Of a DNA stretch of 64,000 nt, positions 1 to 11,441 are shown piece by piece. The stretch is from Taeniopygia guttata (lineage: Eukaryota; Chordata; Aves; Passeriformes; Estrildidae). The notes beneath the pieces were generated by a model. That model ran no database searches. It saw only the letters and a program-made list of their open reading frames with translations, and had not been told where the DNA came from. The stretch spans positions 99,597,501 to 99,661,500 of the forward strand of contig NC_133026.1 in the NCBI RefSeq assembly GCF_048771995.1, written 5' to 3'. The position numbers and the translations under genes are program-made. How positions within the stretch are numbered: the first letter of the stretch is position 1; the number at the start of each line of letters is the position of its first letter.

Positions 1-985
1 ATTGAGGTGATCCTGCCAGCTTTGCTTTCCAACTTGTTGTTACCAAAGAAAGCAATCTTTCAGCTAGTGGAGATTTTCAGCTAAGCAAATCTGTGAGAGA
101 GAAGCTTAGCCACTTGCTGGATTTTAGGGCAGGTCACTTGTTTGATCTGTAAATCTTGACAGCCGAAATGATGTTAAGTCTTTTTGGTTGAAAGCATTCA
201 CATTAGAGGTAAAGAGCATTCAAGCTCAGTCCTTCAGCTCTCTCCATTTGGGAGGCTTCTGTGATGATGTTTCTTTGCCGGTAGCAGGTGGCTGAAGACA
301 GGCTTTAGGTGACAGCAAAGGATTTGATAATTTGGGTGGTATAAAGCTTTAGATAGCTGAGGGAAGTTTAGTCAAAGGCCATTTCACTTTCCTTCATCTT
401 AGAGGAGTTGCTCTTGGCTATTGAGAAGCATGCAGATACAGTGAATGAGATTTCTTTTAAATACAGAAGAAAGGAAAAACACACCAGGATTGGGAATTAG
501 GGAACAGTGCAGTCAAATTCAGTTTAATTTCTCTTCACCTCAATCATTTGTGTGAGTGGCTTTCATGCCTTTGGAGGCCAGAGAAATCTAAGTGCTAATT
601 CCTTGTTAGTGTGGGATATAAAGCTGTGTTAGTATGTCTGCTGTAGCTGCAAAGCCCTAGAAGTCTTTAAATACAACAAGGGAAATTAACAGTTTACCAT
701 GGATTCATGCACCTCTCTCATGATCTTGTTCTTTCATGCAGCAGTTAAACACACTGAATTCAAATGATGTACCATTTATTTAACTTTCTAAAAAAACTGA
801 GCATTGAAAATTCTGTTTGCTCAGTACTGTGCAGAATCAATGTTTTTCTCAAGAATTCTAGGACTTTGAGTGACTGAATGGTCCAATATATCTTTGATAG
901 CTTGTGTTTTCTGTGTGCTAAAAAGCGATAGAAGAACTAAAAACAGTCCCTAAGGATTTCTGTTTCTTTCTCTCTTGCCACACAG
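1..985 (+). other. SPIRE1 intron, left edge of window
   Basis: AT-rich sequence upstream of the first visible SPIRE1 exon. I see no exon with usable splice sites and no recognisable repeat. The acceptor of the exon at 986 is preceded by the pyrimidine-rich stretch TTTCTTTCTCTCTTGCCACACAG. Confidence 0.6.
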
Positions 986-3900
986 GAGGAATCAGTGCAC
1001 CAATCAGGAAGTAGCAGCAGCATCTCCCCCTCACAAGTGGAAGACCCCTCTCAAGAAGGCACCAGCAGCAGAAAGAGTGAGTTATGAGAGAGCCCAATGT
1101 TTGCTTTTACTCACCTCTGTTGTTTTCTGTGCCATGAACTTTGTCTCAAGCTTATATGGAAAGCTAAAGCTGAGTGTTGTCAATGGAATAAACTTCTAAA
1201 GCTGAGCCCTGCTGAATGGGTCAAATGTGATAATCATTTGGAAGGCATCAGCCTCCACTCTGGGGGCGTATCTTTGTGAACCAGGAGGTTTCATCCTTGA
1301 AGTTTATGTAGGCCTGTAGAGAAAGTCACAAGTGAATGGAGGAGATAGCTTAGCTATGCTCATCTCATAAAATAATTTTTTGCTATAGAAGCATGCTCTA
1401 ACCTAAGAACAATTTAAGTTTCCCCCATCTCTGCCACTGTAGCTGTGTTTGAAAGACACTTAGCAATCACCAGTATTTCTCAAAAATACTTACTGGGAAA
1501 AGGGCAAGAGCTGGTCTTTTTTTTCAGGCACAGTTATTGCAGGTTTTACTGTGTAACAATAATTTTTATTTATTTGAAGTGTTTCAGTTTCATTGGGAAG
1601 GTTTTGTAATGAGCTGTGTCATCTGTGCATGTGTTTTCTGTGTATGATGGTGAAATAATGAGAATAATATCCTGAAACACCTCAGTATTGGATATGTAAC
1701 TTCAGCCACCAGTAGTAGGAATTCTAGCAAATCAATGACTGTATTAAGTACTGAGCAATGTTATCCAACAGTTTCTCATAAAAGAACTAACTTTTTTGTA
1801 CTGATTGAATCCTTAGTGCCTCCAAAGTTCTTGCCCATATCGTCTACGCCGCAGCCTGAGAGACGGCAGCCGCCTCAGAGACGACACTCCATTGAAAAGG
1901 AAACACCAACCAATGTGAGACAGTTCCTACCCCCTTCAAAACAGAGCTCCAGGTCACTTGTAAGTGGAGTGGGTGGTAGGAGAGAGAAAAAGAGGAATGC
2001 TAAGAGTATAATGAAAATTAAAACTTGGCTTCAGTGTGATTAGAACATGACCCAAAGAAAATTCCTCAATTCAGAAACAGCTCTTGGCTACTAAACGTGT
2101 TTTGAAATCAAGATTTGAACTTTGTCTCTCTAATATATTTATCCAAAATCCCAGGTACAGGTGTCTTGGAAAACATTTGCACTGTGATTAGGACTCTGGG
2201 TAAACCACGTGCCTTGATTTGTGTTTCAGAATGTTACCAAAACAGCTGAACTTCACCTTACTGATATTCCACTTGAATAGAGACAATTCCAATGCAGTGA
2301 ATCTATTTTGGGATTTGGGGAATTTTTTTTAGTTGTTGGAAGTATTGCAGCTAATAACTGGATGGATGGAACAATTTCTTTTCTTCCCACCTTAAGAACT
2401 TGCCTGGTAATGTTTATACATATGAAAGCTCTTTCAGTAATCCAAATCAAGGTTTATCTGTGTTGCTTTGTTGAAGTTACTGAGGCAAAAACCTGTATTA
2501 CTGCTTGAAAAGAAAGTACAGTGCATTTGATCAATTAGCTTTAATTGAGAACTGTTTTCCAGCAGAGTACAAACAGCAAAGGGTATGAAATCCTGGTTCA
2601 TTTATGCTGACATACTGATTAGTGCATTGTAATTTCAGGCAGGGTATGTTCCTTGTCTCTTTTCCTACCAGCAGGTTTTCAAAGTGTGCCCCATGAGGTG
2701 CTGGTGAATAGAGAAATCGATAAAAATATCTGAGTTTTGAAAGGAAGGGAATATTCACTTGCCCTGTCTTGTAGTGCAGTGGTATTAAAGGGCTGTGAAG
2801 AATATTTTTGTCAGCCCGAGAGATGACAGCCAGGTTCCAAACCTATTAGATTATGAAGCTGATCAGTTCTAGGGAAAATAACTCCAAATATTCCCACAAC
2901 GGGCTTTTCCTTTTCTGAGGTCTGCTGGATTTTATTACATCCTTCCAAGTAGAATGTAGTTTTTCATTCCAGGTGCAGGTCAGGTTATAACATGTTGATA
3001 AATGCACAGCCCAGGTGGACATCTCCTGCCAAAGTGAACTTGCAGCAGGATGTATTGCAGCAGACCCATACTGGAGAGCTCCTTCAGCGTGTGTTTGAAG
3101 TCACTGTCACATAAAATGGGTTGCTCTGTCACTCCTGCTGCATTCACTGTATGTGGAAACCCAGACTATTTTTTTCTGGTAAGCCAGTGTCATTCACAGA
3201 CAAATAGTACAAAGGGAGGATGGGAGAAAGCATCCTGTGTTATTCTGAGACATTTTCTCCATCACACTTCTAGTGTATCTGAGTGTGCTACATTGTAATA
3301 TTAATCTTGTGTATTTCGGAGGATCATGCAACTTAAAATCTTACATGAGGCTATTATTTTAAATAGGTCAACCAAGTTCTTAGCAGGATCTTCTTGACCA
3401 CATACATACTCTCCCTCTGTCAGTCTGTTCATGGACATATGCCTAGAAAAATACATTAAAAATAAAACCATTGCAGAAAAACTAAGTAAATTATTCCGTT
3501 CCCCCTGAAAAATACTAAAGGAAAAGGGAGAAAAAGCCATTAGATAAGTCAGGCTAATTTGGAAACAGATGGGAAGAGTTTTACTAGTTTCTTTGTGCTT
3601 AGGGAGATTCTTTTGTTTGTTTTGGTGGTTTTTTTGGTTTGTTTTTTTTTTTTTTTAATCTCTAGAGAACTGTCACCTAGTTTTGTTTTGACTTTGAAGT
3701 GAAAAAGAAGGTAAATGGTAGTGAAATTATGTTCTGTTAATAAGAACCTATTTTATATGACGCCTTGAGAGCTAATTCTTAAACTTGGCAATAGTGCCCT
3801 CTAGGGTGTAACAGACACCTCCCTCAACACTCTTGTTTTTCATTCTGGGAGATATATTCTGGTATGCTGGCACTGGCCCAGTTCCACACTTTGGCTTTCT

Positions 3901-6900
3901 GCAGCTCTCTCCTTCCCAGAGGGATGCTAACCTCTTCCAGTGGCTGCGCCAGATGTTGCACCTGTGAAATTTCCATTCCCAGAGTGAATGCTTGTCAATA
4001 AGTGCAGAGTATTATTTATTTTTTATTTGACCTCACAGTTCTTTATCCCTTCCTCCAGGATTAATGGAGTTTCATTTCTTACCACCAGCTCCTGTGACCC
4101 TGGTTTCTCTCCAAGGTGAAAGAGGCCTTGTCAGCAAATTGCTGTCAATGCCAGTGAAACCAGGCAGGGGTTTGCTACAGTCTCTTAGCAGGATTAGCAA
4201 GAATGTCTTGCATACTAACGATAGTTTTGTGAACTGGCATCTCATCAGATAGAGGTAGTTAGGCCCAAGTAGGTGGGGAGGGGAAACAAACTTGGAAAAG
4301 TGCCACACACAGTCCTTTTGACATGTCACCCTGGCAGTGGTACATGGAAAGGCAGGGTGGCTCAGTGATTTTGGGGGGGTCAGCCCTGGTGGTTGCTGTA
4401 GGGAGCTGATTTGGTGCTTAATCAATGAGATCAATTCAATGTCCTGAAATTTACATGTGGGTGCCTTTGCAGTCTGTTTGCTTTTTTAATGATTATTTTT
4501 ATTATCATTATTTTTTTTCATGACCCAGAGGACCAAAGCTAATGGTTTCATTTATACACAGCATTCGCTTCTCTGCTTCCTATCTATTGTTCAGGTTCCT
4601 AGGATAACCAGTTTATTTCCAAGGATGACTTTCAGACCACTTTTTTCAACTATGCAAACAGCTTCTCTGCTCAGCTCTCATCCCGTTGAAGCAGCCATGT
4701 GTGGGGTGGCAGGGGCTATGTACTATCTCTGTGAGAGAGCTTTTGCCAGCAGGTGGAAACCCGCAAAGGTTTGCCTCTTTTTGCTGGCTTTGGAAATCAC
4801 CTTCACCAGCATGTTCCCTCCTAGGGGAGCACTTCCTCAGCTCTGGCAAGAATTACAGCTTAGGCTGGGACATTGCACCTGATTGACTTTGATTTCAATG
4901 TGTGTAGGTTATCTGTGTGTCTTCAATCACCTCACGGGGAAAATAAATCAGTTCTGAAAGGACAGCAAACTAAAAATGCAACATCACCAGATTATCAGTG
5001 GGACAGACCTTAAATATTACAGCACATGAAGATCCTGCAGCAAAAATCCAGCAAAACTATTGTGATCCTTGGACTATGTTGAAAAGAATAAGGTTTTACG
5101 TTTCTCCCAAGGTACACTACATAGAATGGGAGGGCATTTGCAATTTGCTTTACTTGAAAACCCATATATTGTTTTGGTCCTCAGCACACTTTTGTATCAG
5201 GACTTGCAGAATAGCTCATATCCATCTATCAGTGATGGCAAATCCACTGAAAATAAAAAGTAATTAATTTACCCCTATGTTAACTGAACATGAATTATTT
5301 AATTTTTCCTTCTTTTTGTTGTCTCAACCAATAAGTGGGAGGGTGAAACCTCTTGTAGGAGAGTTTATAGTTGAGATACACCGCTGACCTTTTAGAAACT
5401 TTTAGTCTGCAAAAGGAGCAAGCGTTTAGAGTGCCTGACTAATTGTGAATTGCAGAATTTAGAGGCCACTCTGGCAGTCATTCATTTTGCAATTTACTAA
5501 TGCAACTCATTTGAATGTCTAGTTTAGACATCCTTTAATGAGAAGAAGGAATATATTAGAGTAAAAATGTGTTAGTCATAGGAACCCATTAGGTGTGTGT
5601 ACGCTAAGAATTACCTACAAAGTACATTATGGGTATGCAATCCTTACTACCTGCTTTTCCTGTATAAAAACAATTATACATACACTTTTTAAGGTATAGT
5701 GTTTATAAAATGATTGCATAGTCAGAGTTAATCCAGTCTCCAAGAGTATCACGGACACTTCAAGTTCAAAATAGTATTTGCAAATAATATTTTTACCCCT
5801 TTAAAAGTAAGCATATTGGCTTGTGTTTAATATTAAAAAAAATATTGAGTGTAATTCTGGAAAATGGAGACCAATTCAAACCACATTTTGTCTTTACCAT
5901 GTTCTGTCATATGTGAGTATTGAAGAGAGTACTCTCCCTTGGAGCTGCTGAATTTGGGTGGAAGTTTTGAAGTTTGAGCAGTAACTCTAAAGTATCATTG
6001 TTCAATGAAGTTTAGTCAGTGCTTAGCAAAGTTTAATTAATTTCAATGCCTTAGAGGTAGTGTAGAAAAAAAATATTTTCTTGTGTACTTATTTATATTC
6101 TGAAAAGGGAAAAAAAAACCCCAAGCAATTTTCTGAAAACTGATTATTTATCTTTCATTTAATGTTGCATTAACATTTTGTTGTCCTTGTGTAACCACTG
6201 GAATTAAAACATTAGCATTTAAACATGTGAATATTTTCTATGTTTCCCCTGCTGCCTGCTGGCTATTTCTATTTTAATGGTATTCATTTTCGATTGGTAC
6301 GACAACAGGCCCACACTATTCCCCTAGTACGTGCTCTACACCTATAGCAGATCCGCAGAATTTCTTCAAAGGAGCAATATTCCCCGACGTCATCGTTCTG
6401 TAAATTAAAGGAATGGGCGTTCATGAGGGGGAAGGAAGAGCTTCAAGTAAGAAATGTATTTCTAAAGGACTTAAAGCTCTGGTTGATTGCAAGCATTCAG
6501 CCTCATTCACCTCGGATAGTTTCCCTCAGTCTCCCACGATGCAGACTCGGGGGGTTTTGCTGGCATTGTGTGCGTCCCGCTTTCCCACCCACTTCCTCCC
6601 GTGCCGCCCCAGCCTTCAGCCGTGCCTTCCCCAGAGCAAGGCAGTTGCTGTGGGAAGAACCCAGAACAAAATGCTGAGAGCTGCTGGTTAGCTGTAAAGT
6701 TGCTCATAAGGAACAGAAGATACTTTGTTTTGGCTGTGCAGTTTTACATCTCAGAGCAAATTGCAGCTGCTTTTGATGTAGTTTGTTTTTTCCAGAAAAC
6801 TAGTTTTCCCTACCCCAAAGATTTAGCTGGCAAATCTAACAAAGTTAACTCAATTCTAGTCTTTTGTGGGGTACCCTAAACAGAGTGAAGTTTCTTTGTG

Positions 6901-9900
6901 TTCCCTTTCTAGATAGGTAAGACAACAGTTTTTTAAAATGTGGTGGTTCCTAAATGCTAATGTTTGCCAGGTCTGCAATGTAGAAGGATTTTCTTTCTAA
7001 TCTGATGGAAAGACAGAACTCTGAGTACATGGAAATGGAGCATTTCCGTACTAATCCGATTCATCACTTCAATTTGTAAACGAGATCTCCAAACTGTCAG
7101 CCATGTCTTTGTGTATGCAGGAGAAATTTCCTTCGTTTATTCAGAGAGCATTGCCTGTCATTGTCATTACTGCACAGTAGCCCCTCTGGGCTGACTGAAA
7201 AGGTTCACTAAGCATTAAGCAATGGGAGTTCCCACAGAGGTTTCTGTCTTTCCTTTGGAAATGTATAATCAACTACTGGGCTGGATTACAAATTGGGTTG
7301 GTGCTTTTTATTCCGTGGTACCAAATTCAGGAGTTCTGCACTCAGTATTCTCCTAAATGCTGCAACACAGAACAGATGGAAATTTTTTTAAGTGAAAAGT
7401 TGTGCTGTTAATTTTTTATTTGAATCTCTACCATTTATAATGCAACACTGGGTAACCAGTTCACCTGCTTGATACTGGAACATTATTCTGTAAAGCTTAA
7501 ATTGCTGCTGTTACTTTCTGGGGCACAAAGGAGAATTTTTCTGTCTGAGCTGATGTAACTTTTTGTAGTCTTGGTGTGATTCTCATCATGTGAACACCAA
7601 GATGTGGTACCACTGAATAAAAATTTTTGCTAGAATGGGCTACTAACAACTTTCCTTGGCCACTCTGGGCATCACAAAGTCTCAGAGAAATTATTTATGT
7701 ATACCTCAAACAGTATGCATAAAATAATGCCATCTACTATATGACATTTTCCCTTTCAAATTATAAATCTGAATGATGATTGGCTAGAAACAAATGTTTG
7801 CAATAAAAGACAATGGAGAGAAGGGTCAAGTGATTTAAAGAGGAAAGATGAAAAAAACTGTCATCATTGTGAAGGCTGAACATAAGATCATTTACATCAC
7901 ATTTATTCAGCTTCCAGTGGTTTGGCACTCATGTGATGCCCATGAATGAGCCAGTGCTATTCCAGTTTGATGGGAGAAACTCCCTGTTTCTGGAGTTACT
8001 AACCAGGTGGCTGGTTTTCTTGGTTGAACTCTGGAGAAGCCATTTGTCTCTGAAATAATATGGGGCTTTTGGCTTCCAGGAGGAGTTCTGTTATCCCGTG
8101 GAATGCCTGGCTCTGACAGTGGAGGAGGTCATGCACATCCGTCAGGTGCTTGTGAAGGCGGAGCTGGAGAAGTACCAGCAATATAAAGATGTCTACACTG
8201 CTCTCAAGAAAGGAAAGGTAGGGCTGAGTCTGGGGAGGCTCTGAAGGGTATTGAGGGAGGCCAGTTGCACAAGCCTCCCATTTACACATTGTTTCTTACC
8301 CTTTATTGGAGAGAAAGAGTCATCCACCAAACATACCCCTACGTGTGTGACGCAAAGGTCAACTTCCTCGAATAAAGTCCAGAAACATCAAAACATTTCA
8401 TGGAAACATCTTGTTTGTTGAGGTTGCCTATAAAAATGCAGTAGCATTTACAATTATCAGAGTGTATCTGTATGTGTCTGGTTTGAGCTTCGTTGAGTGA
8501 GGTGATTTCTGTCCCCATGCCTTCTGCAGGTTTGGCTACCTTTTCTATTCCAGAAAATAGAATTACAGGTAGCAACAGAAAACTACAAGTTCATCATATA
8601 TGAATCCTTACTATCTAGCACAGAGAATTAAAGCCATCAGAGAAGTGATGCAACCAGAAGGAGGTTTAATTTTAGAGACCCTTTAACTAATACATTTTTC
8701 TGCAAATTGCAGATTGGAGATTGGTACTTCCCAGTAGAAGCAGCATCCTTTTCTCCCACTTTTATTTATGCTTCTTGGACACCTCCAGAAAGCCTATTTT
8801 GACTTCACTGTGTATTTTATCTACAGGCCTAACTGTGTCTAGTGTGCAGATTTATTTTAAAGGTTTAATACATTCAAGGCAGAGGAACAAGAATCTTATA
8901 ATGTCATTCATTAGATTCAGCTGTTGCCTGTTGTCATGATATATAAAGCTTAGTAATGAGCTTTTATCAAATCTCAAAGTAGGTTGAGGATTTAATTAAT
9001 TTACCCCACTATTAAAATTGTTTGCTTTTATTTCTAACCAAAGTTATCTAGTTAATGAGCAAGTATTTAATTTAGGCAAAACAATTAAAGGCTTAGTTCT
9101 GGATATATGAAGATACAGTTCTGGACCTTGTTCTCAATATCATCTTAGAATGATATTGAGACCAGTGCTACATCCAGACCCCAGAACTGGATGTAGCACT
9201 GCCACTGTGACCTTGCCAACAGCAACTGGTCAGTGAAGTCATCACTGTGTGGGACTTTGCTTAACAATGTGGATTCCTCTGTTCTTCTTCCTCTAGCTCT
9301 GCTTTTGCTGTCGAACAAGAAGGTTTTCTTTCTTTACCTGGTCTTACACTTGTCAGTTCTGCAAGAGGTAAATATTTTACATCTGTTAACAAATGAGTAC
9401 AATTTCATAGGGAAAATGATTGATTTCTGCATTAGAAACCCTCAAAAATTTCTGCTCCTTACTGTTGGTTGGGTCTATTTCTGTAACAGTCTGTGTTAAA
9501 AAAAAAGTATGCAGAAACATTTCATTTGTAAGTGACTAAATTGCTTCCTTGGACTGAAATTCTTGACTAAAATGAGAAAAATGTTCTTTTTTTTTTTTTT
9601 TTTTCTTTTTATACTTATGAGAAAGCAACATGGAATTTACTCAGGCTCCCCACTCAACAACCTTCTACAACCTCTGTGTTTGGGGAAAACATTTCAAGAC
9701 AATTTACTTTTTGGGCAATTTTTTGAGTATTGGGGCAGGGGAAATGCAAGAAGGAATATTTGCAGGCAAAATGATAAATTTCAAGTTAACAGTGAGACAG
9801 TAAGTGAGAAGATCTATGTAATCACTGAGTTTTGGTCTCACTTACCAGAAGAGGTTTCTTTAGAGGAAAACCAGCTTATTTTTCTTTTTTTTTTTTTTTC

Positions 9901-11441
9901 CCAGTTTTTTAATTTAGGTGCCATTCTTGTTCTGCATTTCTCCTTGCTTCTGGCTTCATTTTCTGATTGAAGTTACTATGTTAACTTACTTCTTCAAAGA
10001 AGCTTTAAAATCAAATAAGTTTATTTAAGGGGAGGATGGAAGGGGGCAGGTTTCTAACTCCTGAAATCTCTTATTCTTGATTTAAACATAATTTTTCCCA
10101 ATGGATTGATTCATGCTCTTGTTTTTTTACACAGGCCTGTATGCTCGCAGTGTTGCAAAAAAGTAAGTAAGGAAACTTATGTTTCAAGCTTTTCTGAAAA
10201 GCTGCAGTCTTTGTAATGATGCTGCACGTGCTTTGTGCTGTTGCCAACAGATGCGGCTGCCATCAAAGCCATACTCCACTCTCCCCATCTTCTCCCTGGG
10301 ACCTTCAACCTTGCAAAGGGGAGAAAGCTTCATGAGGCCAGAGAAACCCTCTACCAGTCACCACCATTCCCTGCGGAGCAGGTGAGAGACACCCCGGCCC
10401 CACTTGTGTCTGTTGCAGATGTTCCCCAAATGTTTCAAGCTGGGTTATCAATTGTGAAGATGCTGCTCACCTGTTTTGTAGTTGGCCATGTTTTTAATGC
10501 CTGTAGTTACTTTCCTAAAGCCTAACAGTATCCTAACAGTGTCTTAAACCTTTTTCACATTACAGTCAAAAAATAATGAGAGTCTGGGACAAATGTATTT
10601 CTATAGGACCTCTAGGAGAAAATATTCTTAACATGTCTTTTTCTAGTGTGAATGGACTCCGTGGAGATAAATCTTACAGACTGAAATCACCCACTGAATG
10701 GGAATTCAGTAATGTCTAGTGCACAGATTTATCTTCTTTCCCCCTAATGTTTCTTACTCCAATTTTCATAATTTTTCCACTTTAATATTATGAATTTATC
10801 TGTTGGTTTTATACCTTATACACAGAGGGTTGTCAAAGCTAATTCAAGAAATTAGATATAAAATAAATGCTCCTTTTTGAGGGAATCTGCTGCATAAACC
10901 CTCTGCATAGATCACCATTGTATGGTGCTGTGTAGATTAGCCAGAGACATCAGCTATTTTTAGTTACTAGTTGGGTTGTTTATGCCAGGATGTAAATGTT
11001 ACACACACCCTCAGTCAGTGACCCCGCAATCTTGCCAATCCAGGCAGAAGCTGTCCACTCCAGTGTTTGGAGTAATTTGGGACAGGACAAAGGAAAATTT
11101 AAATTCAGACTTTTCGGATGGGATTTTTCCTGGGTCCTACAGCCAAGCTGACAAATAACATGACAGATCCTGCTCTTTTACCTTTCAGATTTACCTCAAG
11201 GTCCAAGTCTGTGGATAAGTCACACGAAGAGTTTCCCAAAGAATTAATGGAGGACTGGAGCACTATGGAGGTTTGTGTGGACTGCAAGAAGTTCATCTCA
11301 GAAATCATCAACTCAAGCCGGCGCAGCCTGTCTCTGGCCAACAAGCGAGCCAGGTTAAAAAGGAAAACGCAGTCCTTCTACATGTCCTCAGCAGGAACCT
11401 CGGAGTACTGCCCTTCAGAAAGGACGATCAATGAGATCTGA
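986..11441 (+). CDS. SPIRE1: SPIRE1, 3' part: Spir-box and FYVE-like zinc-finger exons
   Basis: Seven coding exons: 986-1076, 1817-1959, 8080-8217, 9297-9367, 10135-10162, 10251-10381 and 11189-11441 (stop TGA at 11439). All have AG/GT borders, phases agree, and the 855 nt give 284 residues plus stop. The first two exons encode a Ser/Thr/Pro/Arg-rich linker ([14 protein letters not shown], then SSRSL). Exon 8080 carries the Spir-box ([20 protein letters not shown]). The next exons carry the Cys pairs of the FYVE-like zinc finger: CFCC, CQFC, CSQCC and, in the last exon, CVDC. The C-terminus SFYMSS...[13 protein letters not shown] matches my memory of vertebrate SPIRE1. Family knowledge: SPIRE1 nucleates actin filaments together with formins on Rab11/myosin V vesicles. 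The KIND and WH2 domains must lie left of the window. The gene is convergent with PRELID3A. Identity is secure; the SPIRE2 paralogue is unlikely given the tail and the neighbours. Confidence 0.95.
1960..8079 (+). other. SPIRE1 phase-0 intron, 6.1 kb
   Basis: Long AT-rich intron between the linker exon and the Spir-box exon. It splits the reading frame between codons, so a cassette exon of any multiple of three could be inserted. It contains poly-T/G tracts near 3615-3657 and no transposon I recognise. A short block at about 6285-6400 has unusually many CpGs for its surroundings and is described separately. Confidence 0.7.
6328..6399 (+). other. Candidate 72-bp cassette exon inside the SPIRE1 intron
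   Basis: The sequence shows an AG acceptor (CACTATTCCCCTAG) at 6326-6327, then 72 nt open in phase 0, then a GTAAAT donor at 6400. Inclusion would insert 24 residues beginning [12 protein letters not shown] between SSRSL and EEFCYP. An in-frame stop overlaps the acceptor itself, which fits an exon boundary there. The block is CpG-containing within an AT-rich intron. From memory, vertebrate SPIRE1 has alternatively spliced exons, including one that targets a mitochondrial isoform, but that exon is longer and I cannot match it to this sequence. The pyrimidine tract is weak. A conserved non-coding element is the main alternative. Confidence 0.25.
9116..9201. repeat. Cluster of perfect inverted repeats in SPIRE1 intron
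   Basis: Two adjacent hairpins with perfect arms: 12 bp at 9132-9143 with 9150-9161 (6-nt loop), then 15 bp at 9163-9177 with 9187-9201 (9-nt loop). A third pair, CAGTTCTGG at 9116-9124 with its complement at 9181-9189, encloses the first hairpin and overlaps the second, so alternative folds compete. It lies about 95 bp upstream of the zinc-finger exon at 9297. Function unknown. Confidence 0.8.
10135..10162 (+). CDS. SPIRE1: SPIRE1 28-bp microexon in the zinc finger
   Basis: A 28-nt exon between a T-rich tract ending in ACAG and the donor GTAAGTAA. It completes an Arg codon from the previous exon and encodes PVCSQCCKK, which supplies three cysteines of the FYVE-like finger. Skipping it would shift the frame, so it should be constitutive. 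It is too short for open-reading-frame searches and easily lost in automated annotation. Confidence 0.93.

Noticed and set aside
4064-4252. 62-codon open frame in a SPIRE1 intron as a candidate alternative exon
   Set aside because: The nearest acceptor gives the wrong phase and there is an in-frame stop before any usable donor.
6286-6402. Alternative frame through the CpG-rich SPIRE1 intron block, ending [13 protein letters not shown] and stop
   Set aside because: It would need a phase that does not match the preceding exon, so it cannot splice in as a normal internal exon. A mitochondrial DNA insertion was also considered, but the peptide resembles no mitochondrial gene I know.
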